A stretch of 34,219 bases of DNA from Kiloniellaceae bacterium (GTDB lineage: Bacteria; Pseudomonadota; Alphaproteobacteria; Kiloniellales; J153). A program made the position numbers and the translations under genes. Where the stretch lies: assembly GCA_021776115.1 (NCBI GenBank), contig JAJFGN010000082.1:1-34219 (forward strand). The letters run 5' to 3'. The first letter of the stretch is position 1. Every line of letters begins with the position of its first letter. Positions 23,901 through 31,434 of this stretch are shown in pieces. The notes under the pieces are model-generated. The model saw nothing but the letters and a program-made list of their open reading frames with translations, did no database searches and had not been told where the DNA came from.

Positions 23901-23928
23901 TTGACCGCCTCTGCCATTTGTGTAGGAT
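23901..23928 (+). promoter_or_regulatory. Sigma70-like promoter of fabI
   Basis: TTGACC (23901-23906), a 16-base spacer and TAGGAT (23923-23928) lie about 45 bases before the fabI start. A second TTGAC occurs at 23882. This is a candidate housekeeping promoter. Confidence 0.5.
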
Positions 23929-23973
23929 GCCGCTGGCTTTCGCTCGAAAGCCAACAAATCATTGGGGGCGAGA

Positions 23974-24813
23974 ATGTCGGAAGACCAGGGCTTCATGGCG
24001 GGCAAGCGCGGCCTGATCATGGGCGTCGCCAACGACCGTTCTATCGCCTGGGGCATTGCCTCCAAGGTGCATTCCCAGGGCGCGAAGCTGGCCTTCACCT
24101 TTCAGGGCGAGGCGCTGGAGCGCCGCGTGCGGCCGCTGGCCGAATCGGTCGGCTCGGACGTCGTCTTGCCCTGCGACGTCACCGACGACGCCAGTGTCGA
24201 TGCCGTGTTCGAGACCATCGAGAAACAATGGGGCGGCCTGGACTTCCTGGTTCACGCCATCGCCTATTCCGACAAGGAAGAGTTGAAGGGCAAGTACCTG
24301 AGTACCTCGCGCGACAACTTCGTGCGCACCCTGGATATCTCCTGCTACTCCTTCACCGCGATCGCGCAGCGCGCCGTGCCGCTGATGAAAGACGGCGGCA
24401 GCCTTTTGACCCTCACCTATTACGGCGCCGAGCGGGTCATGCCGCACTATAACGTCATGGGCGTGGCCAAGGCCGCGCTGGAAGCGAGCGTGCGCTACCT
24501 GGCGGCCGATTTGGGGGCGCAGAACATCCGCGTCAACGCGATCTCGGCCGGACCGATAAAAACGCTGGCGGCCTCGGGCATCGGCGACTTCCGCTATATC
24601 CTGAAGTGGAACGAGTACAACTCGCCCCTGCATCGCAACGTGACCATCGACCAGGTCGGCGGCGCGGCGCTTTATCTGCTCTCGGATTTATCGAGCGGCG
24701 TGACCGGCGAGGTCCACCACGTCGATTCCGGCTATCATGTGGTCGGCATGATGTCGACCGAGGCGGCCCCGCAGATCGCGGACCTGCTGCGCGGCTTTAC
24801 GCCGCAGTCGTGA
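23974..24813 (+). CDS. fabI: Enoyl-[acyl-carrier-protein] reductase (NADH), FabI
   Basis: The 279-residue divergent SDR enzyme reduces the trans-2-enoyl-ACP double bond, the last step of each fatty-acid elongation cycle and the target of triclosan. The cofactor loop GVANDRSIAWGIA (17-29) and the catalytic pair Y159-x6-K166 in HYNVMGVAK identify FabI, with Y149 in TYYGAERVMP. The C-terminus GYHVVGM is the usual one. The ATG at 23974 has GGGGGCGAGA upstream. A TTG at 23962 in the same frame is less likely. Next to aroC, separated by 32 bases, this is a common alphaproteobacterial arrangement and a probable operon. Confidence 0.97.
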   Translation: MSEDQGFMAGKRGLIMGVANDRSIAWGIASKVHSQGAKLAFTFQGEALERRVRPLAESVGSDVVLPCDVTDDASVDAVFETIEKQWGGLDFLVHAIAYSDKEELKGKYLSTSRDNFVRTLDISCYSFTAIAQRAVPLMKDGGSLLTLTYYGAERVMPHYNVMGVAKAALEASVRYLAADLGAQNIRVNAISAGPIKTLAASGIGDFRYILKWNEYNSPLHRNVTIDQVGGAALYLLSDLSSGVTGEVHHVDSGYHVVGMMSTEAAPQIADLLRGFTPQS

Positions 24814-24845
24814 CGCCAGGGACCAAAGGTCCGGGATAAGGCAAC

Positions 24846-25928
24846 ATGCCCGGTAATTCTTTCGGACATACCTTCCGCTATACAACCTGGGGCGAAAGCC
24901 ATGGACCGGCGATCGGCTGTGTGATCGACGGCGTGCCGCCGCGCATCGCGCTTGAAGAGTCGGACATCCAGGTTTGGCTCGACAAGCGCCGCCCTGGGCA
25001 ATCGCGTTTCACGACCCAGCGTAAAGAACCCGACAAGGTCCAGATCGTCTCCGGCGTCTTCGAGGGCCAGACCACGGGCACGCCCCTGGCGCTGGCGATC
25101 GAAAACAAAGATGTGCGCTCCAAGGACTACGGCGACATCAAGGACAAGTTTCGCCCGGGACACGCGGACCAGAGCTATTGGGCCAAGTACGGGTTACGCG
25201 ACTACCGTGGCGGCGGGCGCTCCAGCGCACGCGAGACCGCCATGCGCGTCGCCGCCGGCGCGGTCGCGCGTAAAGTGCTGGATCACATTCTCGGCCCCGG
25301 CATCCGGATTCGCGGCGCGTTGGTCCAGATGGGACCGCATGCCATCGACCGCGGCCAATGGGATTGGGAGGCGGTCGAGGCCAACCCCTTCTGGTGCCCG
25401 GACGCGAAAGCCGCCAAGGCCTGGGAAAATTACCTCGACGGCATACGCAAGGCCGGCTCCTCGATCGGCGCCGTGATCGAGGTCGTGGCCGGCGGCGTGC
25501 CGGCCGGTCTCGGCGAACCGGTCTACGATAAACTGGATGCCGATCTCGCCAAGGCGATGATGAGCATCAATGCGGTCAAGTCGGTGGAAATCGGCGCCGG
25601 CCTCGAGGCCGCGTCCCTAAGCGGCGAGGAGAACGCCGACGAGATGCGCATGCGGGACGGCAAGATCGCGTTCCTGTCCAACAAGGCGGGCGGCATCCTG
25701 GGCGGCATCTCGACCGGACAGGAGGTGGTGGTGCGCTTTGCGGTCAAGCCGACCAGCTCGATTCTGACCCCGCGCCGGACCGTGGACCGCTTTGGCCAAG
25801 ATACCGATATCGTGACCAAGGGCCGGCACGACCCCTGCGTCGGCATCCGCGCCGTGCCTGTCGGCGAGGCCATGATGGCCGTCGTTCTGGCCGATCACCT
25901 CATGCGCCACCGCGCCCAGTGCGGGTAA
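24846..25928 (+). CDS. aroC: Chorismate synthase
   Basis: The 360-residue enzyme converts 5-enolpyruvylshikimate 3-phosphate to chorismate with reduced FMN, the last common step of aromatic amino acid synthesis. The family signatures are present: N-terminal [19 protein letters not shown], the [34 protein letters not shown] region, and [20 protein letters not shown] toward the end, followed by [18 protein letters not shown]. The length is normal. GGATAAGG precedes the ATG. It is the second gene of the fabI-aroC pair. A palindromic repeat (25970-26066) follows 41 bases after the stop and could affect the 3' end of this transcript. Confidence 0.98.
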   Translation: MPGNSFGHTFRYTTWGESHGPAIGCVIDGVPPRIALEESDIQVWLDKRRPGQSRFTTQRKEPDKVQIVSGVFEGQTTGTPLALAIENKDVRSKDYGDIKDKFRPGHADQSYWAKYGLRDYRGGGRSSARETAMRVAAGAVARKVLDHILGPGIRIRGALVQMGPHAIDRGQWDWEAVEANPFWCPDAKAAKAWENYLDGIRKAGSSIGAVIEVVAGGVPAGLGEPVYDKLDADLAKAMMSINAVKSVEIGAGLEAASLSGEENADEMRMRDGKIAFLSNKAGGILGGISTGQEVVVRFAVKPTSSILTPRRTVDRFGQDTDIVTKGRHDPCVGIRAVPVGEAMMAVVLADHLMRHRAQCG

Positions 25929-25969
25929 GGGTAACAGGAGCAGCGGTCCGGGCGAGACACGCCCATTTC

Positions 25970-26066
25970 GTCATCCCGGCCGAGCGAATGCGAGAGCCGG
26001 GATCTTCGGGTTCCCCCAGGTGCCGAAGATCCCGGATAAGCACCTTGCGGCGCTTTCCGGGATGAC
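25970..26066. repeat. Short palindromic repeat element (97 bp)
   Basis: The outer arms GTCATCCCGG (25970-25979) and CCGGGATGAC (26057-26066) are the same as those of the elements at 1-103 and 3908-4127. An inner perfect inverted repeat CCGGGATCTTCGG (25997-26009) / CCGAAGATCCCGG (26023-26035) can make a strong hairpin. It is a shorter member of the family. The rest of the gap to 26219 holds the AT-rich promoter region of the TetR gene. Confidence 0.85.
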
Positions 26067-26190
26067 GAGCGAAACGTTTGGGCAGCTCGGCTTGCCCGGA
26101 GTTTTGCCCCGGTTTTAGCTGAGGCGGCTAAGCTCCTAAAATATCATGCGATTTAGTCTCATCTAAAAAAACTGGAGCGCGCCTTGATTT

Positions 26191-26206
26191 TGGACCGGCG
26201 AGTCCA
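26191..26206. promoter_or_regulatory. Putative NemR-type operator at the tetR gene start
   Basis: TGGACCGGCGAGTCCA has perfect TGGAC/GTCCA arms and differs from the perfect palindrome before the OYE gene (27223-27238) only in the central bases. It lies 14 bases before the ATG at 26220, suggesting autoregulation. Confidence 0.6.
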
Positions 26207-26219
26207 TAATTATCATTCC

Positions 26220-26813
26220 ATGGGACGACCACGCGAATTCGACGAGCAGCAAGCCTTAGAGCAGGCGATGCATGTCTTTTGGGCCAAGGGCTACGAGGCC
26301 GCCTCCCTGTGCGACCTGATCCAAGCCATGGATATCAGCAAGAGCAGTTTCTACGACACCTTTGGCGGCAAGAACGAGCTCTTCAACGCGACCCTCGACT
26401 GGTACCGCAACACCGTGCAGGCCAAATTCATCGAGAAATTGCTGACCCGGACCCAGGAGCTCGGCTCCGCGCGCGCGGCCATTGCGGAGGTGTTCGACAT
26501 GACGGTCGCGACGGCGACCAACCGCGAGGGACCGCAGGGCTGCTTCCTTGGAAATTGCGCGGTCGAAGTTTCCAGCAGCGATCCGGTTGCCGCCGCGCGC
26601 ATACGCGCCGGGATCAGCGCCACCGAGAACGCCTTTCACGACGCGATCCTCACGGGCCAGAGCCAGGGATCCATTGCCGCGACGCACAATCCCCGCGCCT
26701 TAGCCCGGTCGCTGACCAGCAGCCTGAATGGCCTTCGTGTCACGGCCAAGGTCGATCCTGAGGAGGCGACGTTGCGTGACATCGCCCACCTGGCTGTTTC
26801 GGTACTGGACTGA
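26220..26813 (+). CDS. TetR-family regulator, NemR-like
   Basis: The 197-residue repressor has the N-terminal helix-turn-helix MGRPREFDEQQALEQAMHVFWAKGYEAASLCDLIQ through SFYDTFGGKNELF. Its ligand domain has cysteines at 108 and 113 in QGCFLGNCAVEV. In E. coli, NemR senses electrophiles and chlorine oxidants through cysteines and represses an Old Yellow Enzyme gene. The same arrangement follows here (OYE, GST, SDR), so a thiol-based electrophile sensor is inferred. Family alignment favours ATG 26220. A TTG at 26184 has a good GGAG (six bases off) and would put the operator inside the coding region, so the start is not settled. The next gene begins six bases after the stop. Confidence 0.88.
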   Translation: MGRPREFDEQQALEQAMHVFWAKGYEAASLCDLIQAMDISKSSFYDTFGGKNELFNATLDWYRNTVQAKFIEKLLTRTQELGSARAAIAEVFDMTVATATNREGPQGCFLGNCAVEVSSSDPVAAARIRAGISATENAFHDAILTGQSQGSIAATHNPRALARSLTSSLNGLRVTAKVDPEEATLRDIAHLAVSVLD

Positions 26814-26819
26814 CGCGGC

Positions 26820-27179
26820 ATGTCCGAACTCGACCCCCAGATCATCGCCGGCTACCACGCGCACGTGTACTACGACATGGCGCAAAAGGACGCGGCGGCT
26901 CACCTGCGCAGCGCGGCCGAGGCCCGCTTCGGGGAATCCAAAGGCGATGAGGTCACATTCGGCCGCTGGCACGATAACCCGGTGGGGCCGCACCCAACGG
27001 GCAGTTACCAGATTGCTTTTCCCGCCCCGCTCTTCAGCCAGATCGTACCCTGGCTGGCATTGAACCGGGGTGACTTGACCGTCTTCGTCCATCCCAATAC
27101 CGGCCAGGTCTTGGAAGATCACCGTGATCGGCCGATCTGGCTCGGCACCACAAGAAAACTCGACCTGAGCAAACTCTAA
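26820..27179 (+). CDS. DOPA 4,5-dioxygenase family protein
   Basis: The 119-residue protein matches the small DOPA 4,5-dioxygenase-like family (extradiol-type ring cleavage in fungi; uncharacterised in bacteria). Conserved histidines are visible at H13 and H15 (GYHAHVYYD), H51, H58 (VGPHPTGSYQ), H91 (FVHPNTGQVLEDH) and H101. The C-terminal RPIWLGT is typical. It is soluble and starts six bases after the tetR stop, so it is co-transcribed with it. Bacterial members are often found in detoxification or aromatic clusters, but I would not claim the DOPA reaction here. A gap of 89 bases with the NemR-type operator follows before the OYE gene. Confidence 0.88.
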   Translation: MSELDPQIIAGYHAHVYYDMAQKDAAAHLRSAAEARFGESKGDEVTFGRWHDNPVGPHPTGSYQIAFPAPLFSQIVPWLALNRGDLTVFVHPNTGQVLEDHRDRPIWLGTTRKLDLSKL

Positions 27180-27221
27180 GGCGCCATGAGTGCGTCACCT
27201 AGAGTCGAAGTACCGCCAATA

Positions 27222-27246
27222 TTGGACCGATCGGTCCAAATATAAG
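27222..27246. promoter_or_regulatory. Perfect palindromic NemR-type operator and -10 of the OYE operon
   Basis: TTGGACCGATCGGTCCAA (27222-27239) is an 18-bp perfect palindrome. A -10-like TATAAG (27241-27246) follows at once, so binding there would block RNA polymerase. It resembles the TGGACC-type operator before the tetR gene. As I recall, E. coli NemR uses a GACC-N4-GGTC palindrome; this site has GACCGATCGGTC. Confidence 0.8.
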
Positions 27247-27268
27247 ACATCGCAAGAAGGTAAAACCA

Positions 27269-28411
27269 ATGACCAATCAAGTAGCTAACGACTCCCTTGG
27301 CGGCGCTTCGGGCCGTCCGAACCTCTTCACGCCGATCGCGCTGGGGCCCTACACCCTGCCGAACCGGATTGTCATGGCGCCCCTGACCCGGAACCGCGCC
27401 GGCGCCGGCAACGTGCCGAGCGACCTGGCGGTCGAATACTACCGGCAGCGGGCAAGCGCCGGTCTGATCTTCACGGAAGCCACCCAAGTCTCGCCGCAAG
27501 GGGTCGGCTACCCCAATACGCCCGGCATCCACAGCGCCGCGCAGGTGGACGCTTGGCGGCGGGTAACCGATGCCGTCCACGATGAAGGCGGCCGTATCTT
27601 CCTGCAGCTTTGGCACGTCGGGCGCATCTCGCACCCCTCGCTGCAGCCCGAGGGCGCCCTGCCCGTCGCCCCCTCGGCGATCAAGCCCGAGGGGGATGCC
27701 GTGACCTTCGAGGGCATGCAGCCCTTCGTCGCGCCCCGCGCCCTGGAGACCGTGGAAATTCCGGGAATCGTGGCGCAATACCGTAACGCCGCCGCCAAGG
27801 CGCTTTCCGCCGGCTTCGACGGGGTCGAGATCCATGCCGCCAACGGCTATTTGCTCGATCAGTTTTTGCGCGACGGCTCCAATCGCCGCACCGACGCCTA
27901 CGGCGGGCCGATCGAAAACCGCTTCCGCATCTTACGCGAAGTGACGCAGGCCGTGATCGACATCTGGGGCCAAGACCGGGTCGGCGTGCGCTTGTCGCCA
28001 CTCAACCGCTTCAACAGTATGTCGGACTCTCAGCCCGAAGCGACGTTCCGGTATGCCGCGCGCGAGTTGGGCGCGATGGGTCTGGCCTTCCTTCACGTGG
28101 TGGAGACAACCACACTGGATGGTTCCGATCCGCGGCGCGTGGACCGGGCGCAAATCGCCAAGGATTTCGGTGGCGTCTATATCGCCAACGGCGGCTACGA
28201 CAAGGCGCGGGCGAGCGAGGCCGTGGCTAACGGCGGAAGCGACCTGATCGCCTTTGGAAAGCCGTACATCGCGAACCCCGATCTGGTTGAGCGCTTCGTC
28301 AAGGACGCACCGCTCAACACGCCCGACCCCGCCACCTTCTACGGGGGCGATCATCGTGGCTACACCGATTACCCGAGTCTCGGTTCGGCGAAGTCGTCTG
28401 ACGCGGCTTGA
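27269..28411 (+). CDS. nemA: Old Yellow Enzyme family alkene reductase (NemA-like)
   Basis: The 380-residue FMN enzyme reduces electrophilic double bonds, and often nitro-compounds, with NADPH. Key residues are T40 in PLTRNRAG, the substrate-binding H189 and N192 in HAANGYLLDQFL, and Y194 as proton donor. RDGSNRRTDAYGGPIENR is the OYE signature, and YIANGGYD and DLIAFGKPYIANPDL complete the barrel. It is the first gene of a three-gene operon (with GST and SDR), with AGAAGG before the ATG. The palindromic operator 30 bases upstream suggests repression by the adjacent NemR-like TetR until an electrophile appears. Confidence 0.94.
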   Translation: MTNQVANDSLGGASGRPNLFTPIALGPYTLPNRIVMAPLTRNRAGAGNVPSDLAVEYYRQRASAGLIFTEATQVSPQGVGYPNTPGIHSAAQVDAWRRVTDAVHDEGGRIFLQLWHVGRISHPSLQPEGALPVAPSAIKPEGDAVTFEGMQPFVAPRALETVEIPGIVAQYRNAAAKALSAGFDGVEIHAANGYLLDQFLRDGSNRRTDAYGGPIENRFRILREVTQAVIDIWGQDRVGVRLSPLNRFNSMSDSQPEATFRYAARELGAMGLAFLHVVETTTLDGSDPRRVDRAQIAKDFGGVYIANGGYDKARASEAVANGGSDLIAFGKPYIANPDLVERFVKDAPLNTPDPATFYGGDHRGYTDYPSLGSAKSSDAA

Positions 28412-28456
28412 GGCTCTTCCATCGCGGCGGACCAGCCGGCACTTAGGAGAACAACG

Positions 28457-29149
28457 ATGATCGACCTTTACCTTTGGACCACGCCGAACGGTTACAAGCC
28501 GCTCCTATTCCTGGAGGAGGCTGAACTGCCGCACAAACTGGTCCCGGTCAACATCGGTAAGGGCGAGCAGTTCGAGCCCGCCTTTCTCAAGATCGCGCCC
28601 AACAACCGCATCCCGGCCCTCGTGGACCGCGCACCGAAAGAAGGCACAAAACCGATCTCGATTTTCGAGTCGGGCGCGATCCTCCTGTACCTCGCCGACA
28701 AGACCGGGCGGTTTCTGCCCAGCGACTTGGCGGGGCGGAACGACGCGCTGCAATGGCTGTTCTGGCAGATGGGCGGACTCGGGCCCATGGCCGGTCAAAA
28801 CCACCACTTCAGCGCTTACGCACCCGAGAAAATTCCCTATGCAATCGAGCGTTATGTCCGGGAGACGGCGCGGCTCTATGGCGTCCTGAACAAGCGCTTG
28901 GCGGACCGCGCGTTCGTCGCCGGCGATTATTCCATCGCCGACATGGCCAGCTATCCCTGGATCGTCTCGCACGAAAGCCAGGGCCAGAACCTTGACAATT
29001 TCCCGCACCTCAAGCGCTGGTTCCAAACCATCGCCGAACGGCCGGCGACAATCCGTGCCTATGAAAACGCGCGCGCGCTCAACTCAGCGCCCGCTATGAC
29101 AGAGGAGGCGCGCAAGATTCTGTTTGGACAAAGCACAGTGCCGGCCTGA
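28457..29149 (+). CDS. yfcG: Glutathione S-transferase, YfcG/GstB-like disulfide-bond oxidoreductase
   Basis: The 230-residue protein is closely similar to E. coli YfcG: it opens MIDLYLWTTPNGYKPLLFLEEAEL and has FESGAILLYLADKTGRFL and WLFWQMGGLGPMAGQNHHF. T9 and N11, which bind glutathione in YfcG, are both present. YfcG is a glutathione-dependent disulfide-bond reductase with low classical transferase activity. The thioredoxin-like domain (1-80) and the helical domain (90-210) are complete. AGGAG before the ATG supports the start. It lies 45 bases after the OYE gene in the same operon and fits a role in thiol or electrophile homeostasis. Confidence 0.93.
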   Translation: MIDLYLWTTPNGYKPLLFLEEAELPHKLVPVNIGKGEQFEPAFLKIAPNNRIPALVDRAPKEGTKPISIFESGAILLYLADKTGRFLPSDLAGRNDALQWLFWQMGGLGPMAGQNHHFSAYAPEKIPYAIERYVRETARLYGVLNKRLADRAFVAGDYSIADMASYPWIVSHESQGQNLDNFPHLKRWFQTIAERPATIRAYENARALNSAPAMTEEARKILFGQSTVPA

Positions 29150-29209
29150 CCGGCGCGTGTAGCCAATCGAGATACGGATTAATTCAACAAACGAATGTGG
29201 AGACATAGA

Positions 29210-29947
29210 ATGCAGATCGAGAAAACCGTCGCCCTGGTAACCGGCGCTAATCGTGGCATCGGTAAAGCCTTTGTCGAGACCTTGCGAAACGCGGGGGTCA
29301 AAAAGATCTACGCTGCGGCGCGCGACGTGGCGTCGCTGGCCGAGCTAACCGCCGGCGACAGCGGGCGGACCGTGGCCCTGGAACTCGACGTGACCGATGC
29401 GAAGCAAGTGCGGGCGGCGGCGAAGCAGGCACAGGACGTAACCCTCTTGGTCAACAACGCCGGCGTCGCCTTCTTTCGCGGATTTATTTCGGCCGACGAC
29501 ATTGAAGGCGCGCGCCGCGAGATGGATGTGAACTACTTCGGGACCCTTGAGATGTCGCGTGTCTTCGCACCGATCCTCAAGAGCAACGGCGGCGGTGCGG
29601 TTATCAACCTCGCCTCCATCGCCTCGCACGTGAACTTTCCGATCCTTGGCCCCTACAGCGCCTCCAAGGCCGCGGTCCATTCCCTGACGCAGGGGATCAG
29701 AGCGGAACTGAGTAGCCAGGGCACGCAAGTGATCGGCGTCTACCCCGGCCCGGTCGATACCGACATGGCCAAGGACTTCGACGCCCCGAAAGTGCCGCCG
29801 GCACAAATCGCCGAGGCCGCGCTCAAGGCCCTCGCCGAGGGGACGGAGGATGTTTACCCCGACCCCATGGCGGTCGAGCTTCACGGCAACCTGCTTCATG
29901 ACCCGAAGGCGGTGGAGAAGCATGTTGGAGAGATGCGGCCGGAGTAA
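29210..29947 (+). CDS. Short-chain dehydrogenase/reductase (SDR)
   Basis: The 245-residue SDR has TGANRGIGKAF (11-21) for cofactor binding, NNAGVA, the catalytic serine in NLASIASHV, and YSASKAAVHS with the YxxxK pair, followed by GVYPGPVDTDMAK. An arginine in the AAARD strand suggests NADPH. The substrate is unknown; relatives handle small carbonyls. GGAG seven bases before the ATG at 29210 makes it preferable to the ATG at 29195. It is the third gene of the OYE-GST-SDR operon, which fits reduction of reactive aldehydes or ketones. A hairpin (29965-30003) follows the stop. Confidence 0.92.
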   Translation: MQIEKTVALVTGANRGIGKAFVETLRNAGVKKIYAAARDVASLAELTAGDSGRTVALELDVTDAKQVRAAAKQAQDVTLLVNNAGVAFFRGFISADDIEGARREMDVNYFGTLEMSRVFAPILKSNGGGAVINLASIASHVNFPILGPYSASKAAVHSLTQGIRAELSSQGTQVIGVYPGPVDTDMAKDFDAPKVPPAQIAEAALKALAEGTEDVYPDPMAVELHGNLLHDPKAVEKHVGEMRPE

Positions 29948-29964
29948 ATTCGCTTCAGCCGTAT

Positions 29965-30003
29965 GGGCCGGCCGCCTTTCCCCCTCTCCCCGGCGGCCGG
30001 CCC
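29965..30003. terminator. Candidate bidirectional hairpin between convergent genes
   Basis: GGGCCGGCCGCC (29965-29976) and GGCGGCCGGCCC (29992-30003) form a perfect 12-bp GC stem with a 15-base pyrimidine loop. It fills the 61-base gap between the SDR and RNA methyltransferase stops. No U-run follows on either strand, so it may work as a transcript-end barrier rather than a classical terminator. Confidence 0.5.
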
Positions 30004-30008
30004 AAACT

Positions 30009-31316
30009 TCAACGAACGAACTTGGCGACCAATTCCAGGTGTCCGGACCAGGCAAACTGGTCGACAGGCGTAACCTCAAGCAAACGATATCCGCCATCGG
30101 CGAGTATCCGCGCATCGCGGGCAAAGCTGTTGGGGTTGCAGGATACCGCGATGACCCTGGGCACCTTCGACCCGGCAAGCTGAACCGCCTGCTCACGCGC
30201 GCCCGCGCGGGGCGGATCGAAGACCACGGCATCGAACGGCGCCAGCTCCTCGGCAAGAAGCGGTTCCCGCGCCAGGTCGCGCAGCTCGACCGCGAGTCTG
30301 CCCGCCATATCGGCGCGCGGGGCCGTGGCCCAGCGCGCCGCGACCGCCTCGTCGGCCGCATCCACCGCAAGCACCCGCGCCCGCGCGCTCAAGGGAAACG
30401 TGAAGGCGCCGCTGCCGCAATAGAGATCGGCGATCTTTTCGCAGGGCGCGGGCAGGTAGGCCAAGACAGCCTCGCTCAGCGCCGCTTGACCCGCGACGCT
30501 GGGCTGCAGGAAAGCGCCCGGCGCCGGCTCCACCGATACGGCGCCGAATCGCACGCGCGGCGGCCGCCGGACCACGACCGGCTCAGCCGGGTTGGCAATC
30601 CCCTCGTCCCCCGCTTCACGCCACGACAGCCGCGCCAGGTCGGCCGTTTCCGCGAAGCGGACCAAGGCCTCCCGCGCCGCCAACCCGGGTTGGCCCGGCG
30701 CGCCGATCAGAACATCCGGTCCTTCCTCGGTCTCGGTCAGGGTCACGGCGGCGCTCGCGGAGTCCGCCAGCACCTCGGCCAGCGCGAGACGCAAGCTGGG
30801 CAGCAGAGCGGCAAGACGCGGCGTGAGGAGCAGACAGGTCGTAAGGTCCACGACCGCATGGCTTTGGCGCTCGTGAAAGCCAAGCAGGACCCGGCCTCCG
30901 CGCCGAACCGCGGCCAGCACCGCCCGGCGGCGCGTGCCCGGCGCCACGCGGACCATCGGCGCGATCCTCACGTCCTTGAATCCGCGATGGGCCAGAGCCT
31001 GAGGCAGAAGAGCCGCTTTCCACGCGACGTAAGCCTCCGGATCCAGATGCTGCACGGTGCATCCGCCGCAGGGCCCGAAATGTGGGCAGGGAGGCTCCGC
31101 GCGCCCCGGCCCTTCGGTAAGCAGTTCGATGACCTCGCCCTTGGCCCCCCCGGCCCTTGCGCCGGTCACACGAACGCGCACCCGGTCTCCCGTCAGGGTG
31201 AAAGGCACATAGACGATGGCGCCATCGACCGTGGCATAGCCATCGCCGCGCGCGCCGACGCCTTCGATCGTGACCTCGAGTTGCCGCCCGCCGCCGGGTC
31301 GCGCGCGCCGCCGCAT
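30009..31316 (-). CDS. 23S rRNA/tRNA (uracil-C5) methyltransferase, TrmA/RlmD family
   Basis: The 435-residue SAM-dependent RNA methyltransferase has an N-terminal TRAM-like RNA-binding domain (about 10-66). Iron-sulphur cysteines follow at C77, C83, C86 (PCPHFGPCGGCTVQHL) and C161 (LTTCLLL). The methyltransferase domain has DLYCGSGAF (297-305), FDPPRAG (367-373), the nucleophile C393 in VSCNPNSFARD and the base E428 in HLELVAKF. This set identifies the RumA/RlmD group, which methylates a specific uridine in 23S rRNA; the target site is inferred. GGAG seven bases before the ATG supports the start. It is convergent with the SDR gene and divergent from sppA. Confidence 0.94.
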   Translation of the reverse strand: MRRRARPGGGRQLEVTIEGVGARGDGYATVDGAIVYVPFTLTGDRVRVRVTGARAGGAKGEVIELLTEGPGRAEPPCPHFGPCGGCTVQHLDPEAYVAWKAALLPQALAHRGFKDVRIAPMVRVAPGTRRRAVLAAVRRGGRVLLGFHERQSHAVVDLTTCLLLTPRLAALLPSLRLALAEVLADSASAAVTLTETEEGPDVLIGAPGQPGLAAREALVRFAETADLARLSWREAGDEGIANPAEPVVVRRPPRVRFGAVSVEPAPGAFLQPSVAGQAALSEAVLAYLPAPCEKIADLYCGSGAFTFPLSARARVLAVDAADEAVAARWATAPRADMAGRLAVELRDLAREPLLAEELAPFDAVVFDPPRAGAREQAVQLAGSKVPRVIAVSCNPNSFARDARILADGGYRLLEVTPVDQFAWSGHLELVAKFVR

Positions 31317-31434
31317 GTTCGTTCTCCATCTTGCGCCGGGCCAATCCGGCGGCGCGACTTTAACCTGCGACTCTCACCCTGGTCACGGCTCATCAAGGCT
31401 CGACAAGCGGCGAGCGAACGCCTATCACCGTGCC

